64,000 nt of DNA from JAFCUW01 sp049897565 (GTDB taxonomy: Bacteria; Pseudomonadota; Gammaproteobacteria; Burkholderiales; Burkholderiaceae_D). The stretch covers positions 124,001 through 188,000 of the forward strand of contig NZ_JAFCWM010000006.1 in NCBI RefSeq assembly GCF_049897565.1, in the 5' to 3' direction. The notes under the pieces were generated by a model. That model did no database searches and was not told where the DNA came from. It was given only the letters and a program-made list of their open reading frames with translations. The position numbers and the translations under genes are program-made. Of the stretch, positions 26,653 through 35,616 are shown in pieces (the stretch's first letter is position 1; the number at the start of each line of letters is the position of its first letter).

Positions 26653-26688
26653 CGAGTGGTCGCTATGCTGTGAATTGGTGGGTGAGTG

Positions 26689-27102
26689 TCAGGCGGCACG
26701 CATTTTATCAAGGACCGCGTCGGGCAGCGCCCGCGGCGTGACGGCGCGGTCGACGCAGCCGACCTTGACGCGCGCGCTGGCCAGCAGCGCGTCACCGCGC
26801 GTTGCCTGCTGCACGAACAGAATCGACGCCCGGCCGAGCTTTTCGATTCCCAGTGTCAATGTTATAACATCATCGAGTTTCGCTGGCGCATGATAGTCGA
26901 TGCCTGCCGACGTCACGACGAACATGGCGTCGTGATTGGTCGCCAGGTCGTGCTGGTCGACGCCCAGCTGGCGCAGCCACTCGGTACGGGCGCGCTCGAA
27001 GAACTTCAGGTAGTTGGCGTAGTACACAATGCCGCCGGCGTCGGTATCCTCGTAGTACACGCGGACGGTCCAGGTGAAAACTGAGGGCATTTCAATTGAC
27101 AT
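26689..27102 (-). CDS. ybgC: tol-pal associated acyl-CoA thioesterase YbgC
   Basis: Hot-dog-fold thioesterase of 137 residues that hydrolyses acyl-CoA (or acyl-ACP) thioesters in the cytoplasm. The catalytic aspartate lies in the family motif VYYEDTDAGGIVYYANYLKFFERART at the N-terminus. It is the first gene of the tol-pal operon in this window, 36 bp before tolQ, its normal place. No physical role in Tol function is established, though links to phospholipid synthesis are known. Confidence 0.95.
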   Translation of the reverse strand: MSIEMPSVFTWTVRVYYEDTDAGGIVYYANYLKFFERARTEWLRQLGVDQHDLATNHDAMFVVTSAGIDYHAPAKLDDVITLTLGIEKLGRASILFVQQATRGDALLASARVKVGCVDRAVTPRALPDAVLDKMRAA

Positions 27103-27309
27103 TTAGTGAACTTGAGAAACATTTTACGGCATTTTGGCTGCGAATGTGCTCTAGCGGACATAAGCGTATCGCGCGCAGCGAGCGTAGTAGACGTTAGCGC
27201 GCAAGCCGAGGCCAAGCATCGTAACAATTGCTAACAATTAGCGGCACTGCGATACATGCATCGCAGCGTTTTCTTTAGCCCCCATCCTCAACACCGTCAG
27301 TGGTGCGTG

Positions 27310-28056
27310 CTAGACGCGCTTGATGGCGAACGGGCCGAAGCCCTGGCACGTCGGCATCATCTCGATACTGTTGATATTAATATGCGGCGCCAGCGTGGCA
27401 ATCCAGTACGCCGTCTGCGCGATGTCCATGGCCGTCAGCGGCACCGTGCCTTCATACACCTTGGCCGCGGCGGCATCGTCACCCTTGAAGCGTACGTTGG
27501 AAAACTCGGTGCCGCCACACAGCCCCGGCGCCAGGTTGGTCGCGCGCACGCCCGTGCCGACCAGGTCGGCGCGCAGGTTCAACGTAAACTGGTCGACGAA
27601 CGCCTTCGTCGCGCCATACACGTTGCCGCCCGGGTAAGGATAGGCGCCGGCGACCGAGCCGAGGTTGATGATCAGCCCGCTCCCGCGCTCGACCATGGCC
27701 GGCAGCAGCGCGCGCGTCATCGTCACCAGGCCGGTGCAGTTGGTCGCGATCATGGTTTCCCAGTCGGCCAGCGGCGCTTCATGGGCCGGCTGGGTGCCCA
27801 GCGCCAGCCCGGCGTTGTTGATCAGCACGTCGACCTGGCGCCACGATTGCGGCAGCAGCGACAGCGCTTCGTTGATCGACGCCTTGTCCGTCACATCCAT
27901 CACCAGCGGCAGTGCCAGGTCGCCCAGTTCCGCGGCGAGCGCGTCGAGGCGGTCCTGGCGGCGCCCGCTGATGACGACCTGGTGGCCGTGGCCGACGAAC
28001 GTGCGCGCCATTTCGGCGCCGAAGCCGGCCGACGCGCCGGTAATAAATACGATCAT
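27310..28056 (-). CDS. ydfG: NADP-dependent short-chain dehydrogenase YdfG (3-hydroxy acid / malonic semialdehyde reductase)
   Basis: Cytoplasmic SDR of 248 residues, strongly resembling E. coli YdfG. Features are the Rossmann motif TGASAGFG at the start, an Arg pair (GRRQDRL) that favours NADP, NNAGLALG, Ser138-region NLGSVAGAYPY, and the catalytic YGATK, followed by the shared GGTEFSNVRFKGDD stretch. Family members reduce malonic semialdehyde and oxidise L-serine, L-allo-threonine and 3-hydroxypropionate. It is divergent from the glyA riboswitch promoter. Confidence 0.92.
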   Translation of the reverse strand: MIVFITGASAGFGAEMARTFVGHGHQVVISGRRQDRLDALAAELGDLALPLVMDVTDKASINEALSLLPQSWRQVDVLINNAGLALGTQPAHEAPLADWETMIATNCTGLVTMTRALLPAMVERGSGLIINLGSVAGAYPYPGGNVYGATKAFVDQFTLNLRADLVGTGVRATNLAPGLCGGTEFSNVRFKGDDAAAAKVYEGTVPLTAMDIAQTAYWIATLAPHININSIEMMPTCQGFGPFAIKRV

Positions 28057-28163
28057 GATGGGATTTCCGTGTGAGGAGGGGGGAGATAGCCGGCATAAAT
28101 TGTAGCCGAAACGGAAGCTGTTGCCCGTGTCTGCCTCGAATTGGCCCTCGCACGGCTGTTTCC

Positions 28164-28192
28164 TTGCCCAAACCGGGGCTTTAACTTACAAT
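28164..28192 (+). promoter_or_regulatory. sigma-70-type promoter for glyA
   Basis: TTGCCC (28164-28169) and TACAAT (28187-28192) are spaced by 17 bp. The expected start near 28199 falls just upstream of the ZTP aptamer, as expected for a riboswitch leader. Confidence 0.65.
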
Positions 28193-28206
28193 TTGTCCTC
28201 CATTAT

Positions 28207-28308
28207 GTCTCACGTAACTGGCGAAAAGCCGCGGCCTGTCGGGCCAGTCGGCGAAAGGTGGGCTTCCACCGGGGAACGTGAGATTTCATTAGCCGTTCGC
28301 CTGGGCAG
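28207..28308 (+). promoter_or_regulatory. ZTP (pfl) riboswitch upstream of glyA
   Basis: The leader carries the pfl motif. A P1 stem pairs CTCACGT (28209-28215) with ACGTGAG (28276-28282). The conserved ACTGGCG lies just inside P1, a GGTGG...CCACCGGGG segment forms the core, and a downstream CCG-TTCGCCTGGGCA segment (28293-28307) supplies P3 and the pseudoknot. ZTP/ZMP riboswitches sense the purine intermediate that accumulates when 10-formyl-THF is short and turn on one-carbon genes; glyA is a known target. Assigned from motif recall, not a covariance search. Confidence 0.85.
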
Positions 28309-28339
28309 CCACCGATGGAAGTCGCGCGATGAGGCTGCC
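28304..28339 (+). terminator. expression-platform hairpin of the ZTP riboswitch
   Basis: GGCAGCC (28304-28310) can pair with GGCTGCC (28333-28339). The first arm overlaps the conserved CCTGGGC of the aptamer, so ligand binding and this hairpin exclude each other. A moderate T-rich stretch follows at 28340-28352, consistent with a weak intrinsic terminator or a Rho-linked switch. Confidence 0.55.
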
Positions 28340-28417
28340 TGTTCGGTTTTCCGGTCTCCCTCATTTCGATCCATACTGCCAGGTGCTCTGCACCGATATC
28401 CGATTGGAGTTTTTTTC

Positions 28418-29665
<1,248 letters not shown>

Positions 29666-29735
29666 GCAGTTTGCAGCACCCCGCGGGCCGCCTGGTGGTG
29701 GCCCGCGCCGATCAAGCAGCGCACGCAGGGCCACC

Positions 29736-30203
29736 ATGAAATGTCCGTTCTGCCAGCATGACGAAACCCAGGTCCTCGATACGCGCGTATCGGAGGAGGG
29801 CGACGCCGTGCGGCGCCGGCGCCGCTGCGCGCAGTGCGACAAGCGCTTTACCACCTACGAGCGCATCGAGCTGTCGATGCCGATCATCGTCAAGAAGAAC
29901 GGCAGCCGCACCGAGTTCGCGCCGGCCAAGCTGCGCGGCAGCTTCATGCTGGCGTTGCGCAAGCGCCCGGTGTCGGCCGAGGCGATCGACACCGCCGTCG
30001 CCACCATCGAGGAAAAGCTGCTCACCAGCGGACGGCGCGAAGTCGACAGCGGCTACGTCGGCGAACTGGTGATGCAGGAGCTCAAACGCCTCGACAAGAT
30101 CGCCTACATCCGCTTCGCCTCCGTCTACAAGAACTTCGAGGACCTGGCCGAATTCCAGCAGGCGATCGCCGAAGTCGGACAAGCGCCCAAAGCGCGCAAA
30201 TAG
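29736..30203 (+). CDS. nrdR: transcriptional repressor NrdR
   Basis: Zinc-ribbon/ATP-cone regulator of 155 residues that represses ribonucleotide reductase genes according to ATP/dATP levels. The zinc site is Cys3, Cys6, Cys31, Cys34, followed by the ATP-cone domain (about 49-139). It ends with a conserved YIRFASVYKNFED segment. It lies downstream of glyA on the same strand, probably in the same transcript. Confidence 0.97.
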   Translation: MKCPFCQHDETQVLDTRVSEEGDAVRRRRRCAQCDKRFTTYERIELSMPIIVKKNGSRTEFAPAKLRGSFMLALRKRPVSAEAIDTAVATIEEKLLTSGRREVDSGYVGELVMQELKRLDKIAYIRFASVYKNFEDLAEFQQAIAEVGQAPKARK

Positions 30204-30374
30204 CGCCATCGTTTTTCACCTTCCCCGCACGATTGAGCCACCTCACGGCTGGCTTCAACACGCCTGATAACTTGGTTCTCAAGCGATCCAGGTCAACACG
30301 CAGCATGCAGGCTCTGCAGTAAAACTGCCGGCCGCGCACGCGCCTGAACGAGCGCAGCTTACGGAGGTGAATTG

Positions 30375-30980
30375 GTGCGATTGGCTTTGCGGGCGCGTTG
30401 TCGCTGTCATCCTCGTCTTCGTTGTCGCCCGCCTTCCAGCGGCGGCTACTCGCTCCTCGAAGTGCTGGTGGCGGTGTTCGTGCTCGCCGTCGGCATCCTC
30501 GGCGCCGCCGCCACCCAGCTCGCGGCGCAGCGCACGCGCCACCAAGCTAGCCTGATGTCGAGCGGCGTGCAGCTGGCCAGCAGCCTGGCCGACAGCATGC
30601 GCGCCAACGCCGAAGCCGGCGCGCCTTTGCTAGACCTCGATTACGATGCCGCTGCCGACGGGCCGCCCGCGCCGACCGGCCCGCAATGCCTGCCTGGCGA
30701 CGCCTGCAGCGGCGCCGAGATGGCTGCCGCCGAACTCTATCGCCTCAAGCACGCCGTCCACGCCGGCTTTCCTGGCGGGCGCGTAGTGGTATGCCGCGAT
30801 AGCGAATCGTGGGATCCGGCTCGCGGCGCGCTGCGCTGGGCCTGCAGCGGCGCCGCGTCGGCGCCGTTCGTCATCAAGCTTGGATGGCGCGGCAAAGAGG
30901 CCAACGGCAGCGATGCGCGTGACGGCGCGGGCGAATTCGCGCCCAGCGTGGCCATCGCCTGGCCGGGAGCGGCCAAATGA
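30375..30980 (+). CDS. pilV: type IV pilus minor pilin PilV
   Basis: Minor pilin of 201 residues. After a long basic leader, the class-III prepilin site lies at G-YSLLEVLVAVFVLAVG, with the conserved Glu at position 5 of the mature helix, followed by a roughly 150-residue globular domain with several cysteines. The start is a GTG at 30375, seven bases after GGAGG. It is the first gene of a five-gene operon (30375-35594). PilV, PilW, PilX, PilY1 and PilE-type pilins prime pilus assembly and sit at the tip. Confidence 0.82.
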   Translation: MRLALRARCRCHPRLRCRPPSSGGYSLLEVLVAVFVLAVGILGAAATQLAAQRTRHQASLMSSGVQLASSLADSMRANAEAGAPLLDLDYDAAADGPPAPTGPQCLPGDACSGAEMAAAELYRLKHAVHAGFPGGRVVVCRDSESWDPARGALRWACSGAASAPFVIKLGWRGKEANGSDARDGAGEFAPSVAIAWPGAAK

Positions 30981-31912
30981 TCGCGATGCAGCGCCAGCGC
31001 GGCGCCACCCTGGTCGAACTGATGGTCGCCTGCGCCGTCGGCATGCTGGCGATGCTGCTGGCCGGCGGCCTGCTGGTGTCGGCCAACGCCGCCTACCTTG
31101 TGCAGGTCGACGCGGCGGGGCTCGACGACAATGGCCGCTACGCGCTTGAAGTCATCACGCGCGCGGCGCGCCAGGCGGCGTTTGTCAATTGGGAGCGCGA
31201 CCAGGCCGGCGCCGACCTGGCTACGGCGCCGCCGCATGTCCGCGGCATCGATGCGCGTTCGCTCAGCCGCGCCACCGAGGGCATCGATGCGCCGCTGACA
31301 GACGCCGTCAACGGCAGCGACGTGCTGGCGGTTCGCTTCACCGGCGCCGCCGACGGCAGCGTGGTCAGCTGCGCCGGTTTTGCCGTCGGCGAGGTCGACG
31401 ACGGCTGGAGCATCTTCTACGTCGGCCGCAACGCCGGCGGCCAGGCCGAGCTGCGCTGCAAATACCGCGGCAAGAACAGCTGGGGCGCGGACGCGATCAT
31501 CGGCGGCGTCGATTCCTTCCAGGTGCTGTACGGCCTCGATACCGATTCCCCGCCCGACGGCGTGGCCAACGAGTTTGCCAGCGCCGCGGTCGTCGACGAG
31601 CGCGACGCCGCGCTGGTACTGGTGGCCGCCGGCCCGGCGGCGCGCGAACGCGAACTGCGCCGGCGCACGCACTGGAAGCGCGTCACCGCTGTGCGGGTGG
31701 CGCTGGTTCTGCATGGCGCACGGGCGCGGCCCGGCAGCGAGCCGATCGTGTTCGACCTGTTCGGCCGCGCATATTCCGACGGTTTCGGCGGCGCCGACCG
31801 CGGTGTGCAGCTGGCCGAAGACAGGCTGCCCGACGAGCTGCGCGATCGCGAACGGCGCCTGTTCGCTGCCGACGTATTTCTGCGCAATGCGCCGGCCGAG
31901 GTGGCGCGATGA
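30977..31912 (+). CDS. pilW: type IV pilus minor pilin PilW
   Basis: Minor pilin of 311 residues with a short leader (MIAMQRQRG) cleaved before ATLVELMVACAVGMLAML, an N-terminal hydrophobic helix with Glu5, and a large C-terminal domain typical of PilW (NGRYALEVITRAARQAAFVNWE). It overlaps pilV and the next gene by 4 bp each (ATGA), so the operon is translationally coupled. It is expected in the tip-priming complex. Confidence 0.88.
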   Translation: MIAMQRQRGATLVELMVACAVGMLAMLLAGGLLVSANAAYLVQVDAAGLDDNGRYALEVITRAARQAAFVNWERDQAGADLATAPPHVRGIDARSLSRATEGIDAPLTDAVNGSDVLAVRFTGAADGSVVSCAGFAVGEVDDGWSIFYVGRNAGGQAELRCKYRGKNSWGADAIIGGVDSFQVLYGLDTDSPPDGVANEFASAAVVDERDAALVLVAAGPAARERELRRRTHWKRVTAVRVALVLHGARARPGSEPIVFDLFGRAYSDGFGGADRGVQLAEDRLPDELRDRERRLFAADVFLRNAPAEVAR

Positions 31913-34578
31913 GGCGCGTTCAGCGCGCTGGCGGCGCGGCGTTGATGACGGCGCTGTTCGTGCTGGTGGCGATCACGATCGTGGGCCTGGCGGCCGCGCA
32001 CACGGCGCTCAATGCCGAGAAATCGGCGCGCAGTGAACGCGACCGCCACATCGCCTTCCAGGCTGCCGAAGCCGGCCTTGCCGATGCCGAGCGCGACATC
32101 GAAGGCGGCGCCAATCCGCTGTCTGCGCGCGCCACGCTGTTCGCCGGCGGCAGCGCGTTAGGCTTTGCCGAAGGCTGCGGGCGCGCGCCGGACAACCTCG
32201 GACTATGCGCGTACGCGCCGGCGCCGCCGGCCTGGCAAATGGTGAACCTGTCCGGCGCCACCGACGCCGCCGTCCCGTATGGAAAGTTCACCGGCGCCGC
32301 GCTGCCCATTGGCGGCGGCGCGCTGCCGGGCAGGGCGCCGCGCTATGTCATCGAGTTGATGCCGCTGGCACGCGCCGGAGAGGCGGCTGGCCGGCCAGCT
32401 GCCAACGTCTATCGCGTCAGCGCAATCGGATTCGGCGTGCGTCCCAGCACACACGTGGTGCTGCAGTCGTTCTACCGCAAGGTGGCGGCGACGGGTCCGT
32501 CCGCGGCGCAGGTGTCGCTGCGCTCCGCCGACGCGCTGTCCGGCCAGCGACACGCAGCCGTCGTGTCGATGCGCGGGGCGACCGCCTCAATCAAACGCGC
32601 AGGCAGGATACGACCGGCGGCATGCATGCGCGCCGCCGCCGCGCCGCTTCAGCCAGGGCAGCGCAGTGGCCGCTCCGCGGTCGGCGTGCGCGGCAATGGG
32701 ACAGCCGTGCTGCTCGAATCAAGCTTCGACGATGTGGCGTGGACCGGTCAGCTCACTTTGCGCGGGTTATCCGTTGGTGCGGACGGAGCGGTCGCTATCG
32801 ACGACGCGCCGCTGTGGCAGGCGCTCGCCGTGCTGACTGGCAGTCCGGTGCAGTCTCCGCGGCCGTCGCCGCAACAGCGCAAGATCTACACGCTGCTGCG
32901 CAACGCTGACGGATCGGCGGCCAGCGTCCCGTTCAGATGGGACGCGCTGGGAAACGATGAACGTGGCGGGCTCGATGCCGGCGGCGTTGGCGCAGACAGG
33001 GTGGCATTCCTGCGTGGGGCGCGCGAGCGCGAAATCGGCCAGCCTGGTGGCGTATTGCGCCGCCGCGCCGGCGTCCTGGGCGACACCATCCACAGCACGC
33101 CGCTGTTCGTCGGCGCCCCATCGCCGGCGGTCGCGGGACCCGGCTACGATGCCTTCCACGCGCGCCACAGCGGCCGCGTGGAGGCCATCTACCTCGGCGC
33201 CAACGACGGCATGCTGCATGCGTTCGACGCCCGCGACGGCGCCGAACTGTTCGCCTACATCCCAAACGCGCTGCTGCCGGTGCTCGGCCAGCTGAGCGAC
33301 CCTGACTACCGCCATCGGCCCTACGTCGACGCCAGCGTCGGCCAGGCCGAGGCGCTGCTTGGCTATCGCTGGCGCTCGGTGCTGGTGTCCGGCATGGGCA
33401 TGGGCGCGCGCGGCGTCTTCGCGCTCGATGTCAGCGACCCGGCCGCGTTCGACGCCGGCGAGCGCGCGTTCTGGGAGTTCACTGAGGTGGACGATCCCGC
33501 CATTGGCCACGTCGGCCAAGCGCCGCTGATCGCCAAGGTCAAGGTCGGCATCAAGGAATCGGCGCCGCAGTACAGGTATTTTGCCGTGGTGGCCAGCGGC
33601 GCGCCGGCTTCACAGGACGGCGCGTTGTTTCTGCTCGCGCTCGACAAACCGCCCACCGAACGCTGGCAGCGTGACATCAACTACTACAAGCTCGATGTGC
33701 CTGCGGCGGTCTCCGGCCAGGCGAACGCGCTCGGCCAGCCAGGGTTGGTGCTCGCCAGCGATGGCAGCGTGCGCTACGCCTACGCCGGCGACTCGCAGGG
33801 AACGATGTGGCGCTTCGACCTGAGCAAGCTGCCGTTTTCCAGCGGGCCGCTGTTCGAGGCGCGCGACGATGAAGGCCGGCGCCAGCCGATCAGCCATGCG
33901 CCGCAGGCGGTGTTTGCACCCGGCGGCGGCTACCTGATCCTGTTCGGCACCGGCACACAGGACGAGCAGACTGCCAATTACGCCGTGCAGTCGTTCTACG
34001 CGGTGAAAGACAGCGCCGCCAGTCCGCCGGAAATGGTCAACGGGCGCAGCGAACTGGCGCGCCGCACGCTGTCGGGCGATGTCACCTACACCATCGACGG
34101 CGATGAATTCGACTACACCGGGCCGCGCGCGAAGAAGGGCTGGTATTTCGACTTCCCGTACTCGTCGATTGATGGGGAGAAGCTCGGCGCCAGCCCTGTC
34201 GTGGCGGGCGGCACTGTCCTCGTCAGCACGATCATTCAAGGCGCCGATCCTTGCGCTGGCCCGTCGACCCGCACCTATGTGCTCGACACGCTGAGCGGAT
34301 TCGCATTCGACCGCAGCGGCGCGGCGCTAAGCGGCAATGCAACAGGAAAGAAGAGCAAAGGCCCGCTTCCCGTCATCCTGGAACTGAGCGCCATCAGCGC
34401 CGCGCCCACGCCAACGGGCACGGCGCGCGTCACCCGCAGGCTGGGCGTAATTCACCTGCAGGGCGACGACGGCACGGCGCCAGAGGTGGAGCAGGTCGAC
34501 ATCAGCGTGCCGGCTCGCCGCCTCAGCTGGCGTGAAGTGGCCAACTGGCAGGAACTGCATGAAGCCGCCACCAAATAA
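31909..34578 (+). CDS. PilX-PilY1 fusion: minor pilin joined to PilY1 C-terminal beta-propeller
   Basis: One uninterrupted frame of 889 residues. Residues 1-192 look like a complete PilX: a prepilin leader ending in RAGG, the helix AALMTALFVLVAITIVGLAA, the PilX motif RDRHIAFQAAEAGLADAE and the normal end VLQSFYRK. Residues from about 270 on match the PilY1 C-terminal region: WTGQLTLRGL, RKIYTLL, FRWDAL, VAFLRG, VLGDTIHSTPLFVGAP, YLGANDGMLHAFDA, YAYAGDSQGTMWRFDL, LGASPVVAGG. No stop separates them. The PilY1 half has no signal peptide of its own, and the large N-terminal PilY1 domain (vWA-like in some species) is absent. The usual calcium-loop residues are replaced by LASDGSVR (615-622). It starts at the ATGA overlap with pilW; pilE follows after 15 bp. 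Confidence 0.85.
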   Translation: MRRVQRAGGAALMTALFVLVAITIVGLAAAHTALNAEKSARSERDRHIAFQAAEAGLADAERDIEGGANPLSARATLFAGGSALGFAEGCGRAPDNLGLCAYAPAPPAWQMVNLSGATDAAVPYGKFTGAALPIGGGALPGRAPRYVIELMPLARAGEAAGRPAANVYRVSAIGFGVRPSTHVVLQSFYRKVAATGPSAAQVSLRSADALSGQRHAAVVSMRGATASIKRAGRIRPAACMRAAAAPLQPGQRSGRSAVGVRGNGTAVLLESSFDDVAWTGQLTLRGLSVGADGAVAIDDAPLWQALAVLTGSPVQSPRPSPQQRKIYTLLRNADGSAASVPFRWDALGNDERGGLDAGGVGADRVAFLRGAREREIGQPGGVLRRRAGVLGDTIHSTPLFVGAPSPAVAGPGYDAFHARHSGRVEAIYLGANDGMLHAFDARDGAELFAYIPNALLPVLGQLSDPDYRHRPYVDASVGQAEALLGYRWRSVLVSGMGMGARGVFALDVSDPAAFDAGERAFWEFTEVDDPAIGHVGQAPLIAKVKVGIKESAPQYRYFAVVASGAPASQDGALFLLALDKPPTERWQRDINYYKLDVPAAVSGQANALGQPGLVLASDGSVRYAYAGDSQGTMWRFDLSKLPFSSGPLFEARDDEGRRQPISHAPQAVFAPGGGYLILFGTGTQDEQTANYAVQSFYAVKDSAASPPEMVNGRSELARRTLSGDVTYTIDGDEFDYTGPRAKKGWYFDFPYSSIDGEKLGASPVVAGGTVLVSTIIQGADPCAGPSTRTYVLDTLSGFAFDRSGAALSGNATGKKSKGPLPVILELSAISAAPTPTGTARVTRRLGVIHLQGDDGTAPEVEQVDISVPARRLSWREVANWQELHEAATK

Positions 34579-34593
34579 GATCGAGGAGAAGCG

Positions 34594-35043
34594 ATGGAGC
34601 GGGAACGCGGATTTACCCTGATCGAGGTGCTGATCGTGCTGGCGATCGTGGTCACCCTCGCCGCCATCGCCTATCCGAGCTACGCCGGCTTCGTCACCAA
34701 GACGCGCCGGCTGGAAGGGCAGATCGCGCTGATCGAGACGATCCAGCAGCAGGAGCGCTTCTACACGCGGGCCAGCACCTACATCGGCTTTTCGTCCGAG
34801 TCGAGCGACGAGCGGGAAAAGCGCTTCAAGTGGTATTCCGGCGGCGCCGCGGCGGGCAGCGCGTACGAACTGAGTGCGCGCGCCTGCCCCGGCCGCGAGC
34901 TGTCGCAGTGCGTCGAGGTGCTGGCCACGCCAGGCACCGCCAAGGTCGACGCCAACTTCCGCGACGCCGACTGCGAAACGCTCACGCTCAACAGCGCCGG
35001 TGAACGCGGCGCCAGCGGACCGTCCGGGCGCTGCTGGCCATGA
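34594..35043 (+). CDS. pilE: type IV pilin PilE-like minor pilin
   Basis: Pilin-like protein of 149 residues with a short leader (MERERG) cleaved before FTLIEVLIVLAIVVTLAAIAYPSY, then a small globular domain with cysteines near the C-terminus that can form the D-region disulfide. A GGAG site precedes the ATG. In related genomes a PilE-type minor pilin closes the pilVWXY1E operon; its length and position suit this role rather than that of the major subunit PilA. Confidence 0.87.
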   Translation: MERERGFTLIEVLIVLAIVVTLAAIAYPSYAGFVTKTRRLEGQIALIETIQQQERFYTRASTYIGFSSESSDEREKRFKWYSGGAAAGSAYELSARACPGRELSQCVEVLATPGTAKVDANFRDADCETLTLNSAGERGASGPSGRCWP

Positions 35044-35594
35044 GCGCCTGGCGCCGGCGCGGCTTCACGCTGGTGGAGCTGGCGGTCGTGCTGGCGATTG
35101 CGGCGGTGACGATGAGCGTCGCGCTGCCCGACCTGCGCCAGATAATTCGTTCGCAGCAGCTGAAGGCAGCGGTCGGCGACCTGTTCGGCGCCATCGACCT
35201 GGCCCGCACGCAGGCGATCGCGCGCGGGCGCAAGGTGATGCTGGCGCCTGCCGACGGCGCGTCGAACGACTGGAGCGGCGGCTGGGTGGTGTTCGTCGAC
35301 GAGGACGGCGATCGCCGGCCCGGCGGCGCCGAGGAGGTCATCATGCGGCACGAGGCGCTGGCGCCCGGCATCGCCGTCGATGGCGCATTTTCAAGCCAAC
35401 AGGGCGCGGCCTATCTTGCTTATAATAGTATGGGTCGCGGCTGTTCCGATACCAGCAGCCTGGCGGCGCGCTGGGGCACGCTGTCGCTGGCGATGGGCCA
35501 GCAGCGTCGGCGCATCAAGATCAACATGCTGGGCCGCGCCCGCATCTGCGATCCGGCCCGCGACGGCGCCAGTTGCGGCGGCGACGATCCCTGA
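35040..35594 (+). CDS. fimT: GspH/FimT family pseudopilin
   Basis: Minor pilin of 184 residues with leader MSAWRRRG and mature helix FTLVELAVVLAIAAVTMSVALPD, followed by the GspH-type domain (LKAAVGDLFGAIDLARTQAIARGRKVMLAP, then GWVVFVDEDGDRRP). FimT/FimU proteins belong to the priming complex, and some bind DNA during natural transformation. It overlaps pilE by 4 bp and ends 22 bp before ribD. Confidence 0.87.
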   Translation: MSAWRRRGFTLVELAVVLAIAAVTMSVALPDLRQIIRSQQLKAAVGDLFGAIDLARTQAIARGRKVMLAPADGASNDWSGGWVVFVDEDGDRRPGGAEEVIMRHEALAPGIAVDGAFSSQQGAAYLAYNSMGRGCSDTSSLAARWGTLSLAMGQQRRRIKINMLGRARICDPARDGASCGGDDP

Positions 35595-35616
35595 TTCACC
35601 AACCGACAAGACGACC

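Noticed and set aside
27103..27309. Hairpin near 27247-27266 as a terminator for ydfG
   Set aside because: The CTGCGAT/ATCGCAG stem is followed by no T-run in the direction of ydfG transcription.
32569..34578. Separate pilY1 gene starting at the internal ATG at 32569
   Set aside because: There is no ribosome-binding site and no signal peptide after this ATG, and the pilX frame has no stop before it.
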